Positions 1 to 5,640 of a stretch of 5,640 bases of DNA are shown in pieces. Source of the stretch: an uncultured Lysobacter sp. (GTDB lineage Bacteria; Pseudomonadota; Gammaproteobacteria; Xanthomonadales; Xanthomonadaceae); NCBI GenBank assembly GCA_902805755.1, contig CADCUA010000583.1, forward strand, positions 1-5,640, written 5' to 3'. A program made the position numbers and the translations under genes. The stretch's first letter is position 1. Each line of letters starts with the position of its first letter. The notes below the pieces were generated by a model. The model saw nothing but the letters and a program-made list of their open reading frames with translations, was not told the DNA's origin and did no database searches.

Positions 1-1326
1 TTCTAGCGCACCGACCGATTCGATCGCACGCGACATCGGCATGTGCGCGCCGTGCGCGAGTTCGGCCAGTTTCGACAGCGTGGTCGCGCCGACTTCGCGC
101 TTGGGCGACTGCACCGCGCGCAGGAACGCGGCGTCGTCGTCGGGGTTCGCGATCAGCCGCAGCCAGCTCAATACATCCTTCACTTCGCCACGTTCCAGGA
201 ACGCGGTGCCACCGGACAGGTGGTACGGCACGCGCAGCAGCTGCAGCGCTTTTTCCAGCGCGCGCGACTGGAAGTTGCCGCGGAACAGGATGCAGAAATC
301 GCTCCACGGCGCGCGTTTGGACGTCGCCACGAACTGGATTTCCGCCGCGACTTTTTCCGCCTCGTGCGCGCTGTCGCGGCATTCCCATACGCGGATGCGT
401 TCGCCATCGGCCTGGTCGGACCACAGCGTCTTCGGGTGCTCGTGCGGGTTGTTTGCGATCAACGCATTCGCCGCGCGCAGCACGCGATTGGAGCAACGGT
501 AGTTCTGTTCGAGTTTGACGATCCTGAGCGTCGGGTAGTCCTTGCCCAGCTGCAGCAGGTTGTCCGGGTTCGCGCCGCGCCAGGCGTAGATCGACTGGTC
601 GTCGTCGCCCACGCAGGTGAACAGGCCCTTCGGCCCGGCAATCGCTTTCAGCAGGCGGTACTGCGCGTCATTCGTGTCCTGGCACTCGTCGACCAGCAGG
701 TAGCCGATGCGTTCGCGCCACCCCAGGCGCAGTTCCTCGTGCGCTTCCAGCAGCTGCACCGGCAGGCGGATCAGGTCGTCGAAATCGACCGCGTTGAACG
801 TGGTGAGCCGGCGCTGGTAGAGATCGTAGACGGTGGCCGCATCGACTTCGCGCGGGCTGCGCGCTTCCTTCATCGCTTCTTCCGGCGACAGGCCAGCGTT
901 CTTCGCGCGCGAGATCAGCCCGCGCACCGCATCGAGCACGTCGGGCTTCGTGCCGGCGGGCAGCAGGTCCTTGATCTGCGCGTTCGAATCGTCGCTGTCG
1001 AACACGGAAAAGCCACGGCGCAGGCCGGCTTTCTCGTGCTCGATCTGCAGAAAACGCAGGCCCAATGCATGGAACGTGCACACGGTCAGCCCATCGGCGG
1101 CGTCGCCCTTGATGCGCTTGGCGACGCGCTCGCGCATTTCCTTCGCGGACTTGTTCGTGAACGTGATCGCGGCGATGCGCTTGGCCGGCATGCACTTGGA
1201 TGCGATCAGGTGCGCGATCTTCTCGACGATCACGCGCGTCTTGCCGCTGCCGGCGCCGGCGAGCACGAGCAGGGGGCCGTCGGTGTGCAGGACGGCTTCG
1301 CGCTGGGGAGGATTGAGGCCGTGCAT
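1..1326 (-). CDS. rep: ATP-dependent DNA helicase Rep (UvrD/SF1A family), N-terminal 442 residues, 3' end outside window
   Basis: Rep is a 3'-5' superfamily 1A DNA helicase that uses ATP to move along single-stranded DNA and helps replication forks restart and clear bound proteins. Reading leftwards from the ATG at 1326, the frame stays open to base 1 without a stop. Visible motifs are the Q-motif area (LNPPQREAV, residues 4-12), Walker A GAGSGKT (24-30), motif Ia TFTNKSAKEMR (55-65), TFHALG (84-89), the Walker B/motif II DECQDTN (213-219), motif III GDDDQSIYAWRG (240-251), motif IV LEQNYR (272-277) and the GGTAFLERGEVKD segment (372-384) of domain 2. Motifs V and VI would lie beyond the edge. 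E. coli Rep has 673 residues, so roughly a third is missing here only because the window ends. The start MHGLN matches the usual Rep N-terminus; no clear Shine-Dalgarno precedes it. Rep is preferred over UvrD or PcrA because of its overall resemblance to xanthomonad Rep as I recall it; a UvrD paralogue is the main alternative. Confidence 0.95.
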   Translation of the reverse strand, partial: MHGLNPPQREAVLHTDGPLLVLAGAGSGKTRVIVEKIAHLIASKCMPAKRIAAITFTNKSAKEMRERVAKRIKGDAADGLTVCTFHALGLRFLQIEHEKAGLRRGFSVFDSDDSNAQIKDLLPAGTKPDVLDAVRGLISRAKNAGLSPEEAMKEARSPREVDAATVYDLYQRRLTTFNAVDFDDLIRLPVQLLEAHEELRLGWRERIGYLLVDECQDTNDAQYRLLKAIAGPKGLFTCVGDDDQSIYAWRGANPDNLLQLGKDYPTLRIVKLEQNYRCSNRVLRAANALIANNPHEHPKTLWSDQADGERIRVWECRDSAHEAEKVAAEIQFVATSKRAPWSDFCILFRGNFQSRALEKALQLLRVPYHLSGGTAFLERGEVKDVLSWLRLIANPDDDAAFLRAVQSPKREVGATTLSKLAELAHGAHMPMSRAIESVGALE

Positions 1327-1352
1327 GGATGCCGCGCAGTGCCGGGCGGCGC

Positions 1353-1358
1353 AGTCTA
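1353..1358 (-). promoter_or_regulatory. possible -10 box for rep (weak)
   Basis: On the minus strand the hexamer TAGACT keeps the TAnnnT core of a sigma70 -10 element and would place a start of transcription near 1346, about 20 bases before the rep ATG. No convincing -35 hexamer lies 16-18 bases upstream. In such GC-rich DNA this is one of the few AT-containing hexamers in the spacer, so it is a candidate only. Confidence 0.2.
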
Positions 1359-1362
1359 CCCG

Positions 1363-1376
1363 GGCCCTATCGGGCC
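1363..1376. repeat. short GC-rich inverted repeat in the rep-tdk divergent spacer
   Basis: Arms GGCCC (1363-1367) and GGGCC (1372-1376) flank the 4-base loop TATC. The element sits beside two further palindromes, CCCGGG (1359-1364) and GGCCGGCC (1373-1380). It has no T-tract and lies between two divergent genes, so a terminator is unlikely. It could be a protein-binding dyad or a chance product of GC-rich DNA. Confidence 0.35.
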
Positions 1377-1477
1377 GGCCGGTGAGATGGCGGTGGCCCG
1401 CGGATGCCTGTGGCGCCGGTCACGTTCCGCGGCGCTCGTCGTCGGCCTGCAGCGCGCGGCCGGCGGCGGGGTCGAAC

Positions 1478-1483
1478 TAAAAT
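1478..1483 (+). promoter_or_regulatory. candidate -10 box of a leaderless tdk promoter
   Basis: TAAAAT differs from the sigma70 -10 consensus TATAAT at one base and stands out as an AT island in very GC-rich DNA. Its last base is 7 bases before the A of the tdk ATG at 1490, which is the usual distance from a -10 box to the transcription start. Transcription would then begin at or next to the start codon. No recognisable -35 element is seen, and no Shine-Dalgarno is found before the ATG, which fits a leaderless message. Confidence 0.45.
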
Positions 1484-1489
1484 GCCGGC

Positions 1490-2110
1490 ATGGCCAAGCT
1501 CTATTTCTATTTCTCGGCGATGAACGCCGGCAAGACCACCACGCTGCTGCAGTCGGCGCACAACTACCGCGAACGCGGCATGCGGCCGCTGATCCTGACG
1601 CCGCGGCTGGACGACCGCGCGGGCGTGGGCACGGTCGCGTCGCGCATCGGCTTGAGCGCGGAGGGCGTCGCGTTCACGCGCGCGCAGGATCTGGAGCAGC
1701 TGGTGCGGCAGGACCTCGATGCGCACGGCGCGCTGGGCTGCGTGCTGGTCGACGAGGCGCAGTTCCTGTCGCGCGAGCAGGTGTGGCAGCTGAGCGATGT
1801 GGTCGATGCGCTGCATGTGCCGGTGCTGTGCTACGGGCTGCGCACGGATTTTCGCGGCGAGCTGTTCGAGGGCAGCCAGCATCTGCTGGCGTGGGCGGAC
1901 GAGATCGTGGAGATCAAGACGATCTGCCACAGCGGCCGCAAGGCGACGATGACCGTGCGCGTGGACGAGCAGGGCCGCGCGGTGCAGGCCGGCCCGCAGG
2001 TGGAGATCGGCGGTAACGACCGTTACGTGTCGGTGTCGCGCGCGGAGTTCAAGAAGGTGATCCGCGGCGAGGGCGCGGTCATGCCACTGCAGCAGCAGCT
2101 GCCGCTGTAG
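1490..2110 (+). CDS. tdk: thymidine kinase, type II (TK1-like)
   Basis: Thymidine kinase transfers the gamma-phosphate of ATP to thymidine to give dTMP in the cytoplasmic pyrimidine salvage pathway. The 206-residue length is normal for the family (E. coli Tdk 205). The N-terminus is nearly identical in pattern to E. coli Tdk: P-loop SAMNAGKTT (residues 9-17), then SRIGL (51-55), VDEAQFL (87-93) with E89 as the expected catalytic base, the [17 protein letters not shown] lasso/substrate segment (113-129) and the [10 protein letters not shown] segment (173-182) that contacts the nucleoside. The structural zinc ligands of E. coli Tdk (CxC and CxxH) read here as C146-H-S148 and S183-R-A-E186, so only one of four is kept. 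The catalytic core is intact, so the enzyme is probably active with a zinc-free lobe. The start is fixed by the conserved [15 protein letters not shown]; an upstream ATG at 1482 is out of frame. It is divergent from rep and convergent with the kinase gene. Confidence 0.97.
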   Translation: MAKLYFYFSAMNAGKTTTLLQSAHNYRERGMRPLILTPRLDDRAGVGTVASRIGLSAEGVAFTRAQDLEQLVRQDLDAHGALGCVLVDEAQFLSREQVWQLSDVVDALHVPVLCYGLRTDFRGELFEGSQHLLAWADEIVEIKTICHSGRKATMTVRVDEQGRAVQAGPQVEIGGNDRYVSVSRAEFKKVIRGEGAVMPLQQQLPL

Positions 2111-2122
2111 TCGGGGCGTCTG

Positions 2123-2146
2123 CAGCGCACGCATCGCGCGGCGCTG
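2123..2146. terminator. weak hairpin between convergent tdk and kinase genes
   Basis: Arms CAGCGC (2123-2128) and GCGCTG (2141-2146) can form a 6-bp GC-rich stem around a 12-base loop, inside the 51-bp spacer between the tdk stop and the kinase stop. Its place suits a bidirectional terminator. Neither strand has the following T-tract of a classical intrinsic terminator, and the loop is long, so the call is weak. Confidence 0.25.
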
Positions 2147-2161
2147 GATCCATGAGGCGGA

Positions 2162-4996
2162 TCAGCGTCCGGCCACGACGGCGGACTGCGACTGGCGCCG
2201 CTCGCAATCGCTGCGGATCGCGTCGACTTCGCGCGTGAGCGCGCCGCCCTCGGGTTGCGCCTGGCGCAGGCGTGCCAGCAGCGCCTGCAGGCTGCGCGAC
2301 GCCTGCGCGGCACCGGCGGCGGTTGCGATGCAGCGCGCTTCGGCGGCATAGGCGCGTGCGCGCCAGGCGACCGGCTGCAGCGCGCGGTCGGCGTCGGCCA
2401 GTGCCGACAGTGCGTCCAGCCGCGCGAAGCCGCGGGGCTCGCCGGCGCGCGCCTGGTGGCGTGCAAGCGCGAGTTCCGTGCGCCGCGTCAGTGCGTGGTC
2501 GGGCCCGTGCAGTTGCCGCATGCGCGTGGCCACGCGTTCCAGGCGTGCGAGCGCGGGCTCGCCGGTCGCGATCGCGGCCTCGGCCGTGAGCCGTTCGGCA
2601 TTCAGCGCCAGCGCGGTGTCGGCATCGGCGCCTGCGGCCAGCGCGGCGGCGCGACGCGCGTGCACCAGCGCGCCGGACGGATCACCGGCGGCAAGCTCCA
2701 GCTCGGCCAGTTCCACCACCACTTCACCGATCTGCCCGGCATCGCCGCCGCGCTCGCTGATGCGCAGCGCCTCGCGCAGCGAGGCCCGCGCCGCCGCCAC
2801 GTCGCCGCGTTGCCACTGCACCTGCGACAGCGCGCGGTGGCTTTCGCGCAGCTCGGCGTAATCGGCGCCGTGGCGCTCGAGCAGGCCGCGGTGATGCTCT
2901 TCGAGCTCCTGCGAGGCCTGCACATGCTGGCCTCGCGCGAGCAGCACGCCGGCCAGCTCGCGCCGCACCGAAAGCGCATTCGGATGCTGCGGGCCGCTGA
3001 CCTCGTTCGCGAGTGCGAGCGCATCGCGCAGTTCCTGCTCGGCGGCGGCGAAACGGCCGGTGAGGCGATGCAGCGCGCCGAGGCGGCGGCCGATCGAGAC
3101 CAGCAGCGGGTGGCGCTCGCCGGCTTCGCGGCGCAGGCGCGTACGCGCGTCCTCGTAGGCACGCACCGCGGCCGTGGTATCGCCGCTCTCGGCGGTCAGC
3201 GCCGCGAGGTCCAGGCGGCTTTCGATCTCGCCCACCGCCATGCCGGTTTCGCCGCGGCGCAGCGTGAGCGCGCGTTCGAACAGCACCCGCGCGATCTGGC
3301 GCTCGCCCACGGCCTGCCGGCAGCGTCCGAGCTGGGAATAGAAATCGGCGGCCTGCGGCGGCAGCTGCGCCTGCTCGCGCCGCGCGATGTGCAGCGCCGG
3401 GTGCATCAGGTCCACGCAGGCCGCGGGCTCGCCGAGCCGGCGCAGCATCTCGCCGCGCAGCGACATCGATTCCAGCCGCAGGCTGACCGGGATGTCGTCG
3501 GTGACATCGATGATCGCGGCCTGGCGGTCGAGCAGCGCATGCGCCTGGCGGTAATCGCCCAGGCCGCTGCGCAGGCGCGCGATCATGCCCAGCAGTTCGG
3601 CGCGTGCGCGCGGCTGGCGCGCGAGTTCGCGGTCGCCACGCTCGACCGCGACGTCGAGCAGCTTGCGAAGATCCAGCGTGCCCCCCGCGGGCAGGTCGCC
3701 GGCGTGTTCGAACAGGCCGGCCATGAAGTCCTGCATCGCCTGCGCGCGACTGGCCTCGTGCACCGCCTCGCGCGCCTGCCACGCGACGATGCCGAGCGCG
3801 AGGCCGATCACCATCGTCGTCATCGAGCCGGCCGCGAGCGCCCAGCGATGCCGGATGACGTACTTGCGCATGCGGTAGCCCAGGCTCTGCGGGCGCGCGA
3901 GCACGGGCCGGCCGCTTTCGAAGCGCAGGATGTCCTGCGCAACGGCTTCCACCGACGGATAGCGGTGCTCGGGGCGCTTGGCCAGCGCCTTGAGCACGAT
4001 GTTGTCCAGATCACCGGACAGGTACCGCGCGAGCCGTCGCGCCGCGGCCGGGTCGCGCGTCTCGCCTTCGGAGCGGCGCAGGATGGTCTGCGACGGGCGC
4101 AGCGGATCGACCGCGAGGATCGCCTCTTCCCACTCCGCATCGGTGTTGCGCTTGAGCCGATAGGGCTTCGCGTCGGTGAGCAGTTCGTACAGCACCACGC
4201 CCAGCGAATACACGTCGGTCATCGTCGTGACCGGCTCGCCGCGGATCTGTTCGGGCGCGGCGTAGTGCAGCGTGAACGCGCGCATGCCGGTGCGCGTCTG
4301 TTCGATCACCGGCGCTTCGGTGTCGAGCAGCTTCGCGATGCCGAAATCCAGCAGCCGCACTTCACCGGCCGGCGTGACCAGGATGTTCGATGGCTTGAGA
4401 TCGCGGTGGACGATCAGGTTCGCATGCGCGTGGCTGACCGCGTCGCAGATCTGCTGGAACATGCGCAGGCGCGCTTCAACAGGCGTCGCGTGGCGCTTGC
4501 AGTAATCGGTGATCGGCTCGCCTTCGACGTATTCGAGCGCGAGGTAGGGCACGTTGTCGGCGACGCCCGCATCGAGCAGGCGCGCGATGTTCGGATGCGC
4601 GAGGCGCGCGAGGATCTGGCGTTCGCGCGTGAAGCGAAGGCGCAGGTTCGTGTCCGCCAGGCCCGGGCGCAGCAGCTTCAGCGCGACGCGCCGCTGGTAC
4701 AGCCCGTCGGCGCGGCCGGCGAGCCACACCTGGCCCATGCCGCCTTCGCCGATCATGCGCTCGAGCCGGTACGGGCCGATGACGCTGCCCGCGCTCAGCC
4801 CGGCGATCGATGGAACCAGCGGTTTGTCGAGGAAGTTCTCCTCGCCTTCCTCCAGCGCCATCAGCGCTTCGAGTTCATCGGCCAGCGCCGGATCCTGCGC
4901 GCGCAGGCTCGCGAGCCGCTGCGCGCGCTCGGGCCCTTCGAGTTCGAAAATCGCATCGAGCAGCGGCGACAGGCGCTGCCAGCGTTCAACGTCCAT
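2162..4996 (-). CDS. membrane-anchored Hanks-type serine/threonine protein kinase with C-terminal TPR region
   Basis: This 944-residue protein is predicted to phosphorylate Ser/Thr residues on partner proteins. An N-terminal helical segment (1-70, acidic at 40-57) precedes a complete kinase domain (about 76-345): glycine loop GEGGMG (83-88), ATP-binding K107, helix C E125, catalytic loop HRDLKPSN (197-204, base D199), DFG (217-219), APE (247-249) and D261 in DVYSLG. All catalytic residues are present, so it should be active; TRT (234-236) and T242 in the activation loop are likely autophosphorylation sites. A basic stretch (RMRK, 375-378; RHR, 382-384) precedes one membrane helix (about 385-406), placing the kinase in the cytoplasm and the rest in the periplasm. 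Residues from about 464 to 760 hold several TPR-like helix pairs, followed by more Ala/Leu/Arg-rich helices. There are no PASTA repeats. The ATG at 4996 is the only plausible start: an in-frame TAA lies at 5033-5035 with no ATG, GTG or TTG between. The sigma factor gene lies 96 bp upstream on the same strand, so it is probably co-transcribed and functionally paired. The stop is TGA at 2162-2164. Confidence 0.96.
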   Translation of the reverse strand: MDVERWQRLSPLLDAIFELEGPERAQRLASLRAQDPALADELEALMALEEGEENFLDKPLVPSIAGLSAGSVIGPYRLERMIGEGGMGQVWLAGRADGLYQRRVALKLLRPGLADTNLRLRFTRERQILARLAHPNIARLLDAGVADNVPYLALEYVEGEPITDYCKRHATPVEARLRMFQQICDAVSHAHANLIVHRDLKPSNILVTPAGEVRLLDFGIAKLLDTEAPVIEQTRTGMRAFTLHYAAPEQIRGEPVTTMTDVYSLGVVLYELLTDAKPYRLKRNTDAEWEEAILAVDPLRPSQTILRRSEGETRDPAAARRLARYLSGDLDNIVLKALAKRPEHRYPSVEAVAQDILRFESGRPVLARPQSLGYRMRKYVIRHRWALAAGSMTTMVIGLALGIVAWQAREAVHEASRAQAMQDFMAGLFEHAGDLPAGGTLDLRKLLDVAVERGDRELARQPRARAELLGMIARLRSGLGDYRQAHALLDRQAAIIDVTDDIPVSLRLESMSLRGEMLRRLGEPAACVDLMHPALHIARREQAQLPPQAADFYSQLGRCRQAVGERQIARVLFERALTLRRGETGMAVGEIESRLDLAALTAESGDTTAAVRAYEDARTRLRREAGERHPLLVSIGRRLGALHRLTGRFAAAEQELRDALALANEVSGPQHPNALSVRRELAGVLLARGQHVQASQELEEHHRGLLERHGADYAELRESHRALSQVQWQRGDVAAARASLREALRISERGGDAGQIGEVVVELAELELAAGDPSGALVHARRAAALAAGADADTALALNAERLTAEAAIATGEPALARLERVATRMRQLHGPDHALTRRTELALARHQARAGEPRGFARLDALSALADADRALQPVAWRARAYAAEARCIATAAGAAQASRSLQALLARLRQAQPEGGALTREVDAIRSDCERRQSQSAVVAGR

Positions 4997-5061
4997 CAGC
5001 GCACGCGCCCGTTCGACAGAAATGATGCGGCATTACGGACCACGGGCGGCACCTTGCGCAT

Positions 5062-5081
5062 CGATCACGGTGGTGCGATCG
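5062..5081. repeat. imperfect dyad between sigma factor and kinase genes
   Basis: Arms CGATC (5062-5066) and GATCG (5077-5081) flank a core in which CAC (5066-5068) and GTG (5073-5075) are also complementary. The dyad lies just after the sigma factor stop, in the 96-bp gap before the kinase start. It could be an mRNA hairpin between the two cistrons or an operator. No clear promoter hexamers and no strong ribosome binding site for the kinase were found in the gap. Confidence 0.3.
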
Positions 5082-5092
5082 AACCGGACGGA

Positions 5093-5640
5093 TCAGCGCA
5101 GCGGTTCGTCGCGCAGCGAGGCGAGCAGGAACAGCCGCGCCTTCTGCCAGTCACGTCGGATGCTGCGCTCGGAGCGCTTCATCAGCGCTGCGATTTCAAG
5201 CTCCGACAGGCCGGCGAAGTAACGCAGTTCGACCACCTGGGCCAGGCGCTTGTCGACCGAGGCCAGACGCGTCAGTGCGGTGTCCAGGCCGAGGGTTTCC
5301 TCGTCCAGGCGCAGGCCGCCTTCGATGTCTTCGGGCAGGTCGGTGACGCGGTGCAGGTCGCCGCCACGCTTCTGCGCCATGCGCTGGCGCGCGTAATCGA
5401 CCACCACCGAACGCATCGCCGAGGCCGCGTACGCGAAGAAATGCGCGCGGTCATCGAACTGCGCCTCGCGGCGGCCGATCAGTTTCAGATACGCCTCGTG
5501 CACGAGCGCGGTCGCATCCAGGGTATGGCCGTGCTGGCCGGCGAGCTGGCGCCGCGCCATCGTGTGCAGCTCCTGATAAAGCGTCGCCAGAACGCGATCG
5601 AGCGAGCCGCGATCACCGCCGCGGGCAGCGTCCAGCATCA
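5093..5640 (-). CDS. ECF-type RNA polymerase sigma factor, TIGR02999 (Sig-70_X6) family; 5' end may lie outside window
   Basis: ECF sigma factors direct RNA polymerase to a small set of promoters. From the ATG at 5638 the protein has 181 residues, with sigma region 2 at about 10-90 (LYQELHTMARRQL at 20-32, ALVHEAYLKL at 44-53, AHFFAYAASAMRSVVVDYAR at 65-84) and region 4 at about 121-175, where LSELEIAALMKRSERSIRRDW (144-164) is the promoter -35-binding helix-turn-helix. The ALVHEAYLKL and RDWQKARLFL segments are typical of TIGR02999 proteins. Where classical ECF sigmas have acidic DAED in region 2.2, this one has D41-A-T43-A. The start is uncertain: members of this family usually have several residues before the LDAARGGD segment, and the two bases before this ATG are TG, so the frame is still open at base 5640. 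No anti-sigma gene is seen; a Ser/Thr kinase gene follows directly on the same strand and is the likely regulator. Confidence 0.94.
   Translation of the reverse strand, partial: MLDAARGGDRGSLDRVLATLYQELHTMARRQLAGQHGHTLDATALVHEAYLKLIGRREAQFDDRAHFFAYAASAMRSVVVDYARQRMAQKRGGDLHRVTDLPEDIEGGLRLDEETLGLDTALTRLASVDKRLAQVVELRYFAGLSELEIAALMKRSERSIRRDWQKARLFLLASLRDEPLR

Noticed and set aside
43..2016. 657-codon open frame on the + strand across rep and into tdk
   Set aside because: It lies antisense to the well-supported rep frame and then out of frame with tdk. Its Arg/Ala/Val/Gln-rich translation shows no family motif; it is a product of GC-rich third positions.
1367..2134. 255-codon open frame antisense to tdk
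   Set aside because: Tdk is unmistakable on the + strand. The antisense translation is His/Arg/Leu-rich low-complexity sequence with no recognisable domain.
2162..3600. Possible DNA tandem repeats in the TPR-coding part of the kinase
   Set aside because: The repetition is at the level of protein helix patterns; I saw no long near-identical DNA repeats.
2724..3782. 352-codon open frame in another minus-strand frame within the kinase gene
   Set aside because: It overlaps the TPR region out of frame and gives an Arg/Ala/Gly-rich translation typical of a shifted frame in GC-rich DNA.
5033..5060. Separate promoter for the kinase gene
   Set aside because: No pair of -35/-10 hexamers with proper spacing could be found in the 96-bp gap; co-transcription with the sigma gene is the simpler reading.
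4554..5222. 222-codon + strand open frame across the sigma-kinase gap
   Set aside because: It is antisense to the kinase N-terminus and the sigma factor C-terminus. Its Ser/Arg-rich translation has no motifs, so it is not an anti-sigma gene.

Overview
This high-GC window looks like part of a gammaproteobacterial chromosome, most likely of the Xanthomonadaceae/Lysobacteraceae (Lysobacter-like). I infer this from the strongly GC-biased third codon positions and from the style of the Rep helicase and thymidine kinase proteins; no rRNA or other decisive marker is present. There are four protein-coding genes. I see no tRNA, rRNA, CRISPR array, insertion sequence or prophage signature, and no gene-free stretch longer than about 165 bases.

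Left part: the first 442 codons of an ATP-dependent DNA helicase of the Rep/UvrD family run leftwards and leave the window at base 1. It is divergent, across a 163-bp spacer, from a complete type II thymidine kinase gene (tdk) that runs rightwards. The spacer holds a small GC-rich hairpin and an AT-rich TAAAAT box placed so close to the tdk ATG that the tdk mRNA may be leaderless. The thymidine kinase keeps its catalytic parts but has lost three of the four residues that hold the structural zinc in E. coli Tdk.

Right part: two leftward genes form a signalling module. An ECF-type sigma factor of the TIGR02999 (Sig-70_X6) kind comes first; its extreme N-terminus may lie beyond the right edge. 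After a 96-bp gap comes a 944-residue membrane-anchored Ser/Thr protein kinase with a cytoplasmic Hanks-type domain, one membrane helix and a long, probably periplasmic TPR region. No anti-sigma factor is visible. The sigma factor carries a threonine (T43) where classical ECF sigmas have the acidic DAED motif of region 2.2. This matches the known principle of ECF43-type sigmas such as Vibrio parahaemolyticus EcfP, which are switched on by phosphorylation by a partner kinase (PknT). The most interesting hypothesis is therefore that this pair is a one-component phospho-switch: the TPR region senses an envelope signal, the kinase phosphorylates the sigma factor, and the sigma factor then engages RNA polymerase. 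The kinase gene converges on tdk with only 51 bp between their stops.
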